From Parasutterella secunda (GTDB lineage: Bacteria > Pseudomonadota > Gammaproteobacteria > Burkholderiales > Burkholderiaceae_F): a stretch of DNA of 64,000 nucleotides. The notes under the pieces were generated by a model, which did not search any database, was not told the origin of the DNA, and saw only the letters and a program-made list of their open reading frames with translations. Positions 25,933 through 34,542 of this stretch are shown here, in pieces. Position 1 is the stretch's first letter. Each line of letters starts with the position of its first letter. The DNA is taken from NCBI RefSeq assembly GCF_023336895.1, contig NZ_JAMBLT010000002.1, positions 62,001 to 126,000 of the forward strand, given 5' to 3'. Made by a program: the position numbers and the translations under genes.

Positions 25933-26286
25933 ATGTTGTCGCATTTGCCTGTTCCGGTTGTGACTATCGGACTTTTGCTGTGCTCCAACCTGTTTATGAC
26001 TTTTGCTTGGTATGGACATCTTCGTTTCCCCAAAGTCACTCTCTGGCACATTGTCATTATCAGCTGGCTCATTGCTTTTTTTGAATACTGTTTTCAAGTG
26101 CCGGCCAATCGCATAGGCTACGGCTACTTCAGTGCCGCGGAGCTTAAAACCATCCAGGAGATCATTTCGCTGACGATTTTCATGGGCTTTTCTGTTCTCT
26201 ATTTGGGTGAACCGCTCAAGTGGAACTACATACTGGGCTTTGCCCTGATCGTCGCGGCGGCGTTCATCATATTCCACGAGTGGTAG
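25933..26286 (+). CDS. DMT family protein (DUF486)
   Basis: 117 residues, four hydrophobic helices. Signature blocks are CSNLFMTFAWYGHLRF, ISWLIAFFEYCFQVPANRIG and LGEPLKWNYILGFALIVAAA. Single-domain DMT-superfamily protein of the DUF486 type, likely an inner-membrane homodimer; substrate unknown. AAGGA precedes ATG 25933. Monocistronic between two terminators. Confidence 0.9.
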   Translation: MLSHLPVPVVTIGLLLCSNLFMTFAWYGHLRFPKVTLWHIVIISWLIAFFEYCFQVPANRIGYGYFSAAELKTIQEIISLTIFMGFSVLYLGEPLKWNYILGFALIVAAAFIIFHEW

Positions 26287-26308
26287 CAGATTTTTTTAAA
26301 TTCCATCC

Positions 26309-26350
26309 AAACGGCCATTAGCAAAAACACTAACGGCCGTTTCTTTTTTA
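26309..26350 (+). terminator. Terminator of DUF486 gene
   Basis: An 8-bp stem (26309-26316 with 26335-26342) is followed by CTTTTTTA. Confidence 0.75.
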
Positions 26351-26385
26351 CTTGCCCTTGGTAATATTGCTTAGTTATTTTTCAG

Positions 26386-26406
26386 AGCCCGCCCAACGGG
26401 CTTTTT
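26386..26406 (+). terminator. Second terminator-like hairpin ahead of the C69 peptidase gene
   Basis: AGCCCG pairs with CGGGCT (26386-26391 with 26397-26402), then TTTT, 38 nt before the next start codon. It may back up the previous terminator or attenuate the peptidase gene. Confidence 0.5.
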
Positions 26407-26443
26407 CAACCCTCTAGACGTACACCCGAAAGGAGAACCATTC

Positions 26444-28195
26444 ATGTGTACCACCGTTATTGTCGGTAAAGCCGTTTCAAAAACCGGCCGAGTTATTGTC
26501 GGTCACAACGAGGATGCGGGCGGCCGCGTTTTCCATCAGCAGTTCTATGTGCCGGGCGGCAAGCACGCCGATAGTGATTTGCTCGTCGCAGAACCTGGCC
26601 GTGCCAAAGTTCCCCAAGCAGCAGAAACGCTTGCCACCTATTGGTCCAATATGTTGCAAATTGACGGTTCTTCCTTTGACCAAGGGTATGCGAACGAAGC
26701 CGGCTTAGTTATCTGCTCCAACGGCGGTGGTTCTTCCTTTGATGGCGATGATCCCGATGAAGCCGCCCTCGGTTTGAAAGACGGTGGCGTCGGTTTCCTG
26801 CTTCGCCGCATTATGGCAGAACGCGCCAAAACTGCCCGTGAAGCCATGGAAATTGCCGCCAAACTTCTGGATGAATACGGCTATTTCGGCTCTGCCCGAA
26901 ACTATACCGTTGCCGACAAAAATGAAGCCTGGTGCTTAAACGTTGTCAAGGGCCACCATTACGTTGCCAAGCGCATTCCCGATGACAAGGTTATGTTGAT
27001 TTCCAATATGCTTGCCATCCGCCACGTTGACATCAATGACCATGAAAACGTCATCGCTCCGGCCGACTTGATTGAATATGCCATTAAAAAAGGCCGCTAT
27101 ACCCCGAAGGTGCCCGGTGACTACAGTGACTTTGACTTCGCCATGGCTTATCAAAGCGATGAAAACCGCCACGCGCCGACAAAATCCGTCCGCATGCGCC
27201 TGGGCTGGTGGGCTATTACCGGAAATTACTACGGTGATGAATTACATTACCCGGAATTGCTTTCTCCGGCTCACGCCATGGGTGTCGAAGATGTTCGCGA
27301 TGTCCTGGGGCTCACCTGCTATGAATCCTACGCGATGCGAGGAGACGGCAAAGAAGACGCGTTCCACGTTTCGGCCCGTGACATTTCCCGTTCTCAAACA
27401 CGTGAATCATGGGTTATGGATTTAGCTGAAGATCCGCTTTACAACACAATGTGGCGCTGCTCGAGCTATCAGGATACCGGCGTTTATATTCCCTGGTTCC
27501 CAATGTCGGGCATTATCCCTGAAGGCTATCAGTGGATGAGCATTGAGCAGGCGAGAAAGAATCACTTCCATCTTGAACCCCATTATTTGGACTACGATCT
27601 GGATAAGAGTTTCTTTATCTACGCCACAGTCGGTGAACTAACGAACTTCAACCGCGGTCTTCTGCCCGGTATCGTTCGTGCCAAGAAGCAATTTACTGAA
27701 AAACTTCAAAGTGATTATGAAGCCGCAGTGGCTCATGCAAAAACGCTTTCGCGTGAAGAAGCCAGACAATACCTCGGCGAATTTACGGCCAGAGAATGTG
27801 CTCAAGCTGATGAAAAATGGGAAACCATGCTCAAACAAATCAGCCTTCACACAATGAGTGTTGAAGCTGAAGCGGTAAGCATCAGCCAAGAGCATGAAGT
27901 GGAAGTTGTCCTTTATGGTAGCGCCGATTTCGACGTGACGGGTCTGGATATGGAAACGGTCTATTGGAGTCTGGGCTTTACAGGAAAGAAAGAATCTGTC
28001 AATGCGCCGGCGCGTCCGATCAAACACCGCTTCGAAGATGTTGACGGTGATGGCTTTACCGATTGCGTTTTGACTTTTAACGCCCATGAGGTCGCACAGT
28101 TTGCCATCGCCGGCACAGTAACCGATACGTACCTCCGTGGTCTTTGTAACTGCATCCGCTTTGTGGCAATGGATACGGTCAAGTTTGTCGACTAA
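26444..28195 (+). CDS. C69 family dipeptidase (PepD-like)
   Basis: 583 residues. Ntn-hydrolase whose predicted nucleophile is Cys2 (MCTTVIVGKAV), exposed after removal of Met; no signal peptide, so cytosolic. Downstream C69 motifs are GRVIVGHNEDAGGRV, SNMLQIDGSSFDQGYANEAG, and the long middle domain with WAITGNYYGDELHYPEL and SRSQTRESWVMDLAEDPLYN. The C-terminus carries a calcium-loop-like DVDGDGFTDCV (~533). Releases dipeptides from peptides imported or generated in the cell; part of the peptide-use theme. GAAAGGAG precedes ATG. Confidence 0.9.
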   Translation: MCTTVIVGKAVSKTGRVIVGHNEDAGGRVFHQQFYVPGGKHADSDLLVAEPGRAKVPQAAETLATYWSNMLQIDGSSFDQGYANEAGLVICSNGGGSSFDGDDPDEAALGLKDGGVGFLLRRIMAERAKTAREAMEIAAKLLDEYGYFGSARNYTVADKNEAWCLNVVKGHHYVAKRIPDDKVMLISNMLAIRHVDINDHENVIAPADLIEYAIKKGRYTPKVPGDYSDFDFAMAYQSDENRHAPTKSVRMRLGWWAITGNYYGDELHYPELLSPAHAMGVEDVRDVLGLTCYESYAMRGDGKEDAFHVSARDISRSQTRESWVMDLAEDPLYNTMWRCSSYQDTGVYIPWFPMSGIIPEGYQWMSIEQARKNHFHLEPHYLDYDLDKSFFIYATVGELTNFNRGLLPGIVRAKKQFTEKLQSDYEAAVAHAKTLSREEARQYLGEFTARECAQADEKWETMLKQISLHTMSVEAEAVSISQEHEVEVVLYGSADFDVTGLDMETVYWSLGFTGKKESVNAPARPIKHRFEDVDGDGFTDCVLTFNAHEVAQFAIAGTVTDTYLRGLCNCIRFVAMDTVKFVD

Positions 28196-28220
28196 AACTT
28201 AAACGTTCACTTTACTTTTT

Positions 28221-28248
28221 CGGGCCGCACGCGGCCCGATTTTTTTTT
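28221..28248 (+). terminator. Terminator of the C69 peptidase gene
   Basis: CGGGCC pairs with GGCCCG (28221-28238, GC-rich palindrome) followed by ATTTTTTTT. Confidence 0.85.
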
Positions 28249-28265
28249 GCTACAGTTTTGCAATA

Positions 28266-28348
28266 AAAACGTTGGAGGTACGGTCAAAACGGCCGTTGAG
28301 AAATACTCCCATTAGCGGATCAGGTTAAAACCTGCGGCGCAAAACGTT
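28266..28348 (+). promoter_or_regulatory. TPP (thiamine pyrophosphate) riboswitch upstream of thiC
   Basis: The THI-element core is readable: the closing stem uses AACGTT (28268-28273 and 28343-28348). P2 is GGAG with CTCC. The pyrimidine-sensing TTGAGA follows P3. The pyrophosphate-sensing arm has CGGATCAGG, loop TTAAAA, then CCTGCGG, the counterpart of the consensus TGATCTGG...CCAGCG. It lies 63 nt ahead of thiC, the usual target. Between them CCTCC (28389-28393) can pair with the thiC Shine-Dalgarno GGAG (28402-28405), suggesting translational control. Confidence 0.9.
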
Positions 28349-28411
28349 AATTTTCTACATTGAAAAATGTGCCGACCACGTTGGAAGTCCTCCTAATTTA
28401 TGGAGACAACC

Positions 28412-29983
28412 ATGCAAAACCAACTAGAAAAGCTCGAATTTTTCACAACCGACTGCGGCGAAAAAATTCCATTCAAACGCATCACTCAGTCCGATACGGC
28501 TATTGTTTTTGGTGCTCGAAAGAATCCCAGCTTTTATATTCCTAATCAGGCAGCCTACTTATCAAAACTTCCCTTAACCAAACGAGAAAGACCTCGTCCG
28601 GGATCTCCCACCCAGCTGGCTTTGGCCAGAAAAGGAGAAATCAGCGCCGAAATGCATTATGCGGCCTTATGCGAAAGCATATCGGTCAGCCAATTAGAGG
28701 AACAACTCGATTGCTATGCACTTCCTCAATTAAAAGCGAAATTACTTCCTATCCTTAATCGTTGTGAACGAATTAGCGGTGAAACAGTTAGAAAAGAAAT
28801 TGCTTCTCGCCGGGCGGTTTTGCCATTGAATTTCTTGCATCCGGAAGCTCGTCCAATGGTCATTGGCAAACAATTTAAAACAAAAATCAATGCCAATATC
28901 GGTACCTCCGATACAGTCAGAGCGGATTCAAAAAAAGAAGAAATTGTGAAATTGACTGAAGCCATTAATAACGGGGCGGACACTGTCATGGATTTATCCG
29001 TTGGAGAACAAATTTCAGAAATTCGTGAAAACATCATTCGTTCAAGTCCTGTTCCAATTGGAACAGTTCCAATTTACGAAGTGCTGGAACGCGCTCGAGA
29101 TATTTCCGAGATCTCTTGGGACTTATTTGCTCACGTCATGCAACAACAAGCTGAGCAAGGAGTCGATTACATGACTATTCATGCCGGCGTTCTTCGTCAC
29201 CATGTTGAGTTAACTCGCAATCGTTTTTGCGGAATAGTGTCTCGCGGAGGCGGAATTTTGGCTCAATGGATGCACTTAAAAAATGAGGAAAATTTTCTCT
29301 ATCAGCACTTCGACGAAATACTTGAAATCGCGCGCCACTATGACATCACTCTCTCGCTCGGAGACGGATTAAGACCTGGATCCATTTTAGATGGAAGTGA
29401 TGCCGCTCAATTGGCCGAACTTCAAACGTTAGGAAAGTTAAATCGACGAGCCGCAGACTTTGATGTTCAAGTGATGATTGAAGGTCCCGGACATATTCGT
29501 CAATCTGAAATTGAAATGAATGCCTTGTTGGAATCAACGTGGTGTGATGATGCTCCCTTCTATACCTTAGGACCTCTTGTTTGCGACATTGGCGCGGGAT
29601 ACGATCACATCACGGCAGCGATCGGAGCATCCGAAATCGCTTCAAAAGGAGCCTCCATGCTTTGTTACGTCACTCCCAAAGAGCATCTAGGTCTTCCCGA
29701 CTCCAATGACGTTCGCGAGGGTATGGCAGCTTTTCGCATAGCTGCTCACGCCGCCGATGTTGCAAGAGGTGTAGCAGGTGCTCAATTGTGGGATGCATTG
29801 ATGAGTATGGCTCGTTTTGAATTCAGGTGGACAGACCAATACGCACTGTCATTAAGTCCAGATAAAGCCGAACAAATGCGCTCAGAGACTCTTTCCGGAA
29901 GTGGCGCCCAAGAAGCTCATTTTTGTTCCATGTGCGGTCCAAAATTTTGTCCAATGAAAATAGCCAGGGATCTTTTCGGTTAA
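28412..29983 (+). CDS. thiC: Phosphomethylpyrimidine synthase ThiC
   Basis: 523 residues from ATG 28412; GGAG 6 nt upstream decides this over the ATG four codons earlier. Radical-SAM-like enzyme converting aminoimidazole ribotide to HMP phosphate in thiamine synthesis. The N-terminus has the RPGSPTQLALARKGEI motif. The TIM barrel includes MVIGKQFKTKINANIGTSDT, DTVMDLSVG, VIEGPGH-type MIEGPGHI and LGPLVCDIGAGYDHI. The C-terminal [4Fe-4S] motif CSMCGPKFC is intact. It is the only thiamine gene in the window. Third positions are more AT-rich than in neighbouring genes, hinting at separate ancestry. Controlled by the TPP riboswitch upstream. Confidence 0.97.
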   Translation: MQNQLEKLEFFTTDCGEKIPFKRITQSDTAIVFGARKNPSFYIPNQAAYLSKLPLTKRERPRPGSPTQLALARKGEISAEMHYAALCESISVSQLEEQLDCYALPQLKAKLLPILNRCERISGETVRKEIASRRAVLPLNFLHPEARPMVIGKQFKTKINANIGTSDTVRADSKKEEIVKLTEAINNGADTVMDLSVGEQISEIRENIIRSSPVPIGTVPIYEVLERARDISEISWDLFAHVMQQQAEQGVDYMTIHAGVLRHHVELTRNRFCGIVSRGGGILAQWMHLKNEENFLYQHFDEILEIARHYDITLSLGDGLRPGSILDGSDAAQLAELQTLGKLNRRAADFDVQVMIEGPGHIRQSEIEMNALLESTWCDDAPFYTLGPLVCDIGAGYDHITAAIGASEIASKGASMLCYVTPKEHLGLPDSNDVREGMAAFRIAAHAADVARGVAGAQLWDALMSMARFEFRWTDQYALSLSPDKAEQMRSETLSGSGAQEAHFCSMCGPKFCPMKIARDLFG

Positions 29984-29990
29984 AAAAGAA

Positions 29991-30024
29991 CCGCCCGCTC
30001 TTTTATGGAAAAGTCAGCGGGCGG
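29991..30024. terminator. Terminator between thiC and dcuC
   Basis: A 9-bp GC stem (29991-29999 with 30016-30024) between convergent genes; A-rich on the left and T-containing on the right. Confidence 0.75.
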
Positions 30025-30070
30025 ATGCTTTTCGTGCGCAAGAATTTAAGCCTGCGCCTAGCTTGATGTT

Positions 30071-31336
30071 TTAACTAATAAAGTACAGGAACACCAAGAC
30101 TGCCGCATTCACAGGAAGCGAGCGTTTAATCACTTCCAAGGGCGAAACATTGGCGATACCGGCAATAATGATGACACCGGCGGCGATCGGCGAAGACACA
30201 CGGCCTAAAGTTGCCGAAACGATTGCCAAGTAACCCAAGTCAGGAATTGTCATGCCGAATTCCGGAGCGTGAGGCGTTACGGCTTCATTGAAAGCGAAGC
30301 CGGCGGCGTCACCGGAACCCGTCATAATACCCAAAGCCATCGGACCGATAGCGGCACCGAGTTTGGCCACTTCGGAAGAATTCTTCAGGTATTCCACAAA
30401 CACATCAATCACACCACAGGTACGCAAACCGGCGGCAAATACACCGGCCGCAATAATCAAACCGATGATGCTGCCGTAGCCATGTCCCATACCGTCGAAG
30501 AACTTCTTAATCAATTCCGTGGGATTGGAGCGCGTCACGATCATGGTGTAAATGAAACCGAAGAGCATGGCGGTTGCAACGCTCATCTTCACATTCGGGA
30601 ACCAGAAAGCGATAACGAACAAGAGAACGACCGGAAGAAGCGGAGCAAAGGCCCAAAGGATATTGGGATGCTCGGGCAATTCAACATTGCTCTTGTGCAC
30701 GCCTTCGTTTTCAAAACCACCCTTCTTGAAGTCACCAAAAATGAAACAGGCAACCGTCAGGAAAACAATACAAACGATGGAAATCAAAAGCGTACGGAAA
30801 CCCGTATAGGTAATGAAATCCATCACAGGCCATTCAGCGAGCTTGGCCACGAAACCGTTATGGGAAGAACCCGGAGACCAGAAGGACGGCAGGGTTGAGG
30901 CAATCACGGTGGCGGCAGCCATTGCAGGACGGAAACCGGCGCGAATCATCAACGCCACGATGGTCGGGCCGATTGCGGCGCACATACCGGAAAGAGAGGA
31001 GATCGCAAGAGAAGTAATACCCGTAACGATCATGCAGCAGGGCAAAAGCAAAATGCCCAATTTATTTAAGGGCTTCGTTAAAAGAGAGACCAAATGCAAG
31101 TCACATTTGGTCAAGTTCATCGTCGCGGCAAAACCCATCGACGAGCAGATCACGATGATCAGCGAATTGTTGGTCATCGATTTGTCAAATTGCTCAAACG
31201 CTGCCATCGGATCCAAAGAAAGGATGGTCATGATCAAGCCTGATGTCAAGAGCACCAAGCGTGTTTCATAACGCTTGATCAGCGCCCAGACCGTGCCTAC
31301 TACCACGATCAAGGCCGCCCACATAGTCCAAGTCAT
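30071..31336 (-). CDS. dcuC: Anaerobic C4-dicarboxylate transporter, DcuC family
   Basis: 421 residues, 10-12 helices. DcuC features: an N-terminal helix pair, AAGVFAAGLRTCGVIDVFVE (~285), MTGSGDAAGFAFNEAVTPHA (~330) and LGRVSSPIAAGVIIIAG. Exports succinate or exchanges fumarate/malate for succinate across the inner membrane under anaerobic conditions (family knowledge). GGAG precedes ATG 31336. The divergent 272-bp region toward pepT contains inverted repeats but no clear FNR box. Confidence 0.88.
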   Translation of the reverse strand: MTWTMWAALIVVVGTVWALIKRYETRLVLLTSGLIMTILSLDPMAAFEQFDKSMTNNSLIIVICSSMGFAATMNLTKCDLHLVSLLTKPLNKLGILLLPCCMIVTGITSLAISSLSGMCAAIGPTIVALMIRAGFRPAMAAATVIASTLPSFWSPGSSHNGFVAKLAEWPVMDFITYTGFRTLLISIVCIVFLTVACFIFGDFKKGGFENEGVHKSNVELPEHPNILWAFAPLLPVVLLFVIAFWFPNVKMSVATAMLFGFIYTMIVTRSNPTELIKKFFDGMGHGYGSIIGLIIAAGVFAAGLRTCGVIDVFVEYLKNSSEVAKLGAAIGPMALGIMTGSGDAAGFAFNEAVTPHAPEFGMTIPDLGYLAIVSATLGRVSSPIAAGVIIIAGIANVSPLEVIKRSLPVNAAVLVFLYFIS

Positions 31337-31504
31337 GTTGTTCTCCAGAATAAGGGGAAAAAGAGTTTGATTGTCCCCAATGAGCCTAAATAGCCTTTGG
31401 TGACAAAAATATTGGGCGATTATAGGTAAAACTATCTAGTCTGAAAAATAGGTTAAAACCCCTAGATCACACTAAATTTCAATCCAATTTGAGATTAGGC
31501 AAAA

Positions 31505-31562
31505 TGCCTTAGTTTTTAATTTAAGGCAAAAACATTATCCCGATAAAATCATCGACGATTTT
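31505..31562. other. Inverted repeats in the dcuC-pepT divergent region
   Basis: Within the 272-bp gap (31337-31608) there are TGCCTTA/TAAGGCA (31505-31511 with 31522-31528) and AAAATC/GATTTT (31545-31550 with 31557-31562). They could be operators or leader hairpins; no regulator can be assigned. Confidence 0.35.
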
Positions 31563-31608
31563 GAGCGCGGTTTATTGGTGACGCTCTATTTTTTGAGGTG
31601 AACATCCC

Positions 31609-32895
31609 ATGTTGAAACACAACTATTACGGCAACTATACGGCTGAAAGTTTTGCCCAATTGCCCTTGGTTTTGCAACGCTTTTTGTCCTATACGCAATA
31701 CAACACCACATCTGACCCTAACAGCACGACAGCCCCTTCGACCCAAGCTCAGATGGCTTACGCCCAACTTCTGAAAGCCGAGTTTGAAAGCGTCGGTGTT
31801 AAAGATGTGAAAATCACCGATAAGGGTATTGTGATGGCCTACCTGCCTGCGACCGAAGGACTTGAAACGCTGCCCGCCATGGGTCTTATTGCCCACATGG
31901 ACACCTCACCTGAAGCCTCGGGCGAGCCCGCCCAATGGCAAGTGCTTAACTATCAAGGCGGCGACATCGTTTTAAATAAGGACAAAAACATCGTTTTGAG
32001 CCTTGAGCGCTTCCCCGGTGTGGCCAAATATGCCGGAGAACAGCTTGTTGTCACTGACGGCACCACGCTTTTAGGCGCCGATGACAAAGCCGGCATTGCC
32101 ATTATCGTTGAAACGGCCCGCTACTTTGTTGAACACCCCGAAATCCCCCATGCCAAACTCTGTTTCGCCGTCACACCTGATGAAGAAGTCGGTCGCGGCA
32201 CTGAAAATTTTGACATTGAAGAATTCGGCGCTCAATATGCCTACACCTTTGACGGTGATGAATTAGGCGGTTTTGAAACCGAAACATTTAACGCCGCTAT
32301 GGTGAAGGTTCACTTTGAGGGCTTGAATGTGCATCCGGGTTCGGCCAAAAACAAGATGGTCAATGCCATTCGCATGGCCATGGACTTCATCGCTCGTTTG
32401 CCGGCGGAGTCCGCTCCTGAAAAAACCGAAGGTCATGAAGGCTTTTTCCATCCGATGGGCATTTCCGGCGCTGTTCGCGGCGTGGATCTCAAGATGCTCA
32501 TTCGCGATCACAGCAACTCCCGTTTTGAAGACCGTATGAACTACGTCCGCAAGATGGTTGAAGAGATGAATAAGGTCTGGGGAGACCGTGTTAGCGCCGA
32601 TATCAAGGTTCAATACCATAACTTGAAAAACTATCTTGATAAACATCCGGCAGTATGCAATCTTGCCCGTGAAGCCTATCGTCGCATCGGCGTTGAAATC
32701 CACGAAAAACCTGTGCGCGGCGGCACTGACGGCGCCCGTCTTTCTGCCAAGGGCTTGCCCACGCCGAACCTCTTTACCGGCGGCATGAACTACCACGGTG
32801 TCTATGAATGTCTTTCCGTCACGGGCATTCAAAGAGCCTTGGAACTCGGCATCATGCTCGGTAAGATGTCCGCGGAAGTCAAAACGCTTGACTAG
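31609..32895 (+). CDS. pepT: Peptidase T (tripeptide aminopeptidase)
   Basis: 428 residues, M20B zinc peptidase. Metal and catalytic motifs in order: IAHMDTSPEASG (His ligand with the DxS/P motif), GADDKAGIAIIVE (bridging Asp), FAVTPDEEVGRGTENFD (catalytic Glu pair), YTFDGDELGG, and a C-terminal His in GGMNYHGVYECLS. A dimerisation domain lies between (~205-320, GLNVHPGSAKNKMVN). Cleaves the N-terminal residue from tripeptides in the cytosol. GAGGTG lies about 8 nt before ATG 31609. Monocistronic with a terminator. Confidence 0.96.
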   Translation: MLKHNYYGNYTAESFAQLPLVLQRFLSYTQYNTTSDPNSTTAPSTQAQMAYAQLLKAEFESVGVKDVKITDKGIVMAYLPATEGLETLPAMGLIAHMDTSPEASGEPAQWQVLNYQGGDIVLNKDKNIVLSLERFPGVAKYAGEQLVVTDGTTLLGADDKAGIAIIVETARYFVEHPEIPHAKLCFAVTPDEEVGRGTENFDIEEFGAQYAYTFDGDELGGFETETFNAAMVKVHFEGLNVHPGSAKNKMVNAIRMAMDFIARLPAESAPEKTEGHEGFFHPMGISGAVRGVDLKMLIRDHSNSRFEDRMNYVRKMVEEMNKVWGDRVSADIKVQYHNLKNYLDKHPAVCNLAREAYRRIGVEIHEKPVRGGTDGARLSAKGLPTPNLFTGGMNYHGVYECLSVTGIQRALELGIMLGKMSAEVKTLD

Positions 32896-32916
32896 CTTTA
32901 GTTAAACCTGACTGCC

Positions 32917-32951
32917 AGCCGTCTGAAGTCATACTTTTCAGACGGCTTTTT
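32917..32951 (+). terminator. Terminator of pepT
   Basis: An 11-bp stem (32917-32927 with 32937-32947) runs into TTTTT. Confidence 0.88.
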
Positions 32952-33002
32952 CGTCTCTTTTTTCTTGGTTAAAATGTCGACATCCGTTTGTACTTTTACG
33001 CT

Positions 33003-33779
33003 ATGTCACTTTTTTCCTGCCCTACCATCGAGACTCAAACTGATCGGATTGAATTGTTCGATCCCTGTTTTATTTCGGATTTACATCTGAACGCCGAATC
33101 TCAAGCTCAAGCTGAATTTTTTATCCGCTTTTTACACGAAGTGGGAGAAAAGCACAGCGAATTAATAATACTAGGGGACTTTTTCGACTATTGGGTGGGT
33201 GACGATGCCTGGGAAAGCGCTTCGCGCATTCTTGAGCCGCTGCAAAAGTGGGGACAGAGTCACAAGCTCTTTATCATGCACGGCAACCGTGACTTCATGA
33301 TGGGGAAAAAACTTGCGAGCCGGTTGGGAGCTACTCTTTTGCGCGATCCGTGCGTTGCGCGGATTAACACCCAAAATGTTTTACTCTCTCATGGCGACCT
33401 TTGGTGTATTAATGATCACGATTATCAAAAAGTGCGTCAAAAAGTCAGAAGCTTTTGGTGGCAATGGCTTGTTTTAAGACTGCCATTGTCAAAACGGCTC
33501 AAGATCGCCCACGATGCGCGGACGCGTTCTAAGGAGAGCAAAGTAAAGAAGGAAGCTTTGTTGATGGACGTTGACGCGCCAACCGTCGCCGACGCTGCAC
33601 TACAAAAGCAATGCTCGTTTGTCATCCACGGTCATACTCATCAACCCGGAGAATATGCGCTTAGCGAAGAGCTGAGACGTTTTGTGCTGCCGGACTGGCG
33701 ATTTTGCGCAGCCAACTGTTTTAAAGGCGGTTACTTGACCTTTATAAACGCAACGCCTGTTTTACAAACCTTTCAGTAA
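33003..33779 (+). CDS. lpxH: UDP-2,3-diacylglucosamine diphosphatase LpxH
   Basis: 258 residues from ATG 33003. Calcineurin-like phosphoesterase with all metal-site motifs: FISDLHLNAE (DxH), LGDFFDYWVGDD (GDxxD), MHGNRDFMMG (GNRD), LLSHGDLWCINDHDYQ and FVIHGHTHQPGEY (GHxH). Forms lipid X from UDP-2,3-diacylglucosamine in lipid A synthesis, at the cytosolic face of the inner membrane. In many Burkholderiales lpxH follows ppiB; here ppiB is 10 kb away, so the cluster is rearranged. Two further genes follow closely. Confidence 0.94.
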   Translation: MSLFSCPTIETQTDRIELFDPCFISDLHLNAESQAQAEFFIRFLHEVGEKHSELIILGDFFDYWVGDDAWESASRILEPLQKWGQSHKLFIMHGNRDFMMGKKLASRLGATLLRDPCVARINTQNVLLSHGDLWCINDHDYQKVRQKVRSFWWQWLVLRLPLSKRLKIAHDARTRSKESKVKKEALLMDVDAPTVADAALQKQCSFVIHGHTHQPGEYALSEELRRFVLPDWRFCAANCFKGGYLTFINATPVLQTFQ

Positions 33780-33855
33780 GTTACAAGAAAGGCTACCGAC
33801 CGTGCGAGCTTTCTCTAAAATGGATAGTGAGACAGATATTGAACCGGGGTGCAAA

Positions 33856-34542
33856 GTGATCAAAAAAGTTCTGAAATTAGCGCTCATTACCGCTGCGTTT
33901 GTCGCTGTTACCGGTTGCGCTTCACCCACAGTGAAAACCAATGTAGCGATTTCGTCGAAACTGTCCATGACGCCCGATCTCAATCCGGGCCTCCATGCCA
34001 TGCCTGATTGGGGTGACAAGATTGCCATTGTTCCGGCCTCAAAATCTAAGCAAAATGACGCCACCTACCGGTCTATCGCCTCGAGCATGCAGAATGTTTT
34101 GGCAGCAGCTCATCTTGAAACGGTTAAGGCCGGAAGCGGCGAAAAGTACCGCATGAGCATTGACTGGTCGGTCAAACCTTCCCGTATTATCCAACGCTCC
34201 GAAAGCGTTCCTGTCACCTACTTGGGCGGTGGCTTTGGTTGGGGCTGGGGACACCATAGGCACTGGCATGGTTCTTACGCAGGATTTGGTCCGCAAGTGG
34301 CTTTTGCGACCAGGGTCTACAACCAACAGCTTTATATGCGTGAATTGGATGTCAAACTGCTTGAAATGAAGGGCTCGCGAGCAACGACTGTCTTTACGGC
34401 GATCGTTAAAAACGAGGCTACCTGCAACCGCATTGACGACATTTTGCCCTACATGGTGAAATCGGCCATTGATAACCTTTATGCGCAAGACGGCACTGTT
34501 AAAGTGGTTGAGTTGCCTGAAGTCTCTGAAGTATGTCGTTAG
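33856..34542 (+). CDS. Putative lipoprotein with Gly/Trp/His-rich segment
   Basis: 228 residues from GTG 33856, chosen because it gives a classic lipoprotein signal (MIKKVLKLALITAAFVAVTG with the lipid-attachment Cys next); the frame is open 18 codons upstream. GGGG lies just before. The mature part is a mixed alpha/beta domain (WGDKIAIVPASKSKQNDATY; YRMSIDWSVKPSRIIQRSE) interrupted by a Gly/Trp/His-rich stretch (GWGWGHHRHWHG, ~137) and ending YMVKSAIDNLYAQDGTVKV. It resembles DUF4136-type lipoproteins in outline, without certainty. The stop overlaps the SDR gene start by 10 nt. Probably outer-membrane anchored, function unknown. Confidence 0.75.
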   Translation: MIKKVLKLALITAAFVAVTGCASPTVKTNVAISSKLSMTPDLNPGLHAMPDWGDKIAIVPASKSKQNDATYRSIASSMQNVLAAAHLETVKAGSGEKYRMSIDWSVKPSRIIQRSESVPVTYLGGGFGWGWGHHRHWHGSYAGFGPQVAFATRVYNQQLYMRELDVKLLEMKGSRATTVFTAIVKNEATCNRIDDILPYMVKSAIDNLYAQDGTVKVVELPEVSEVCR

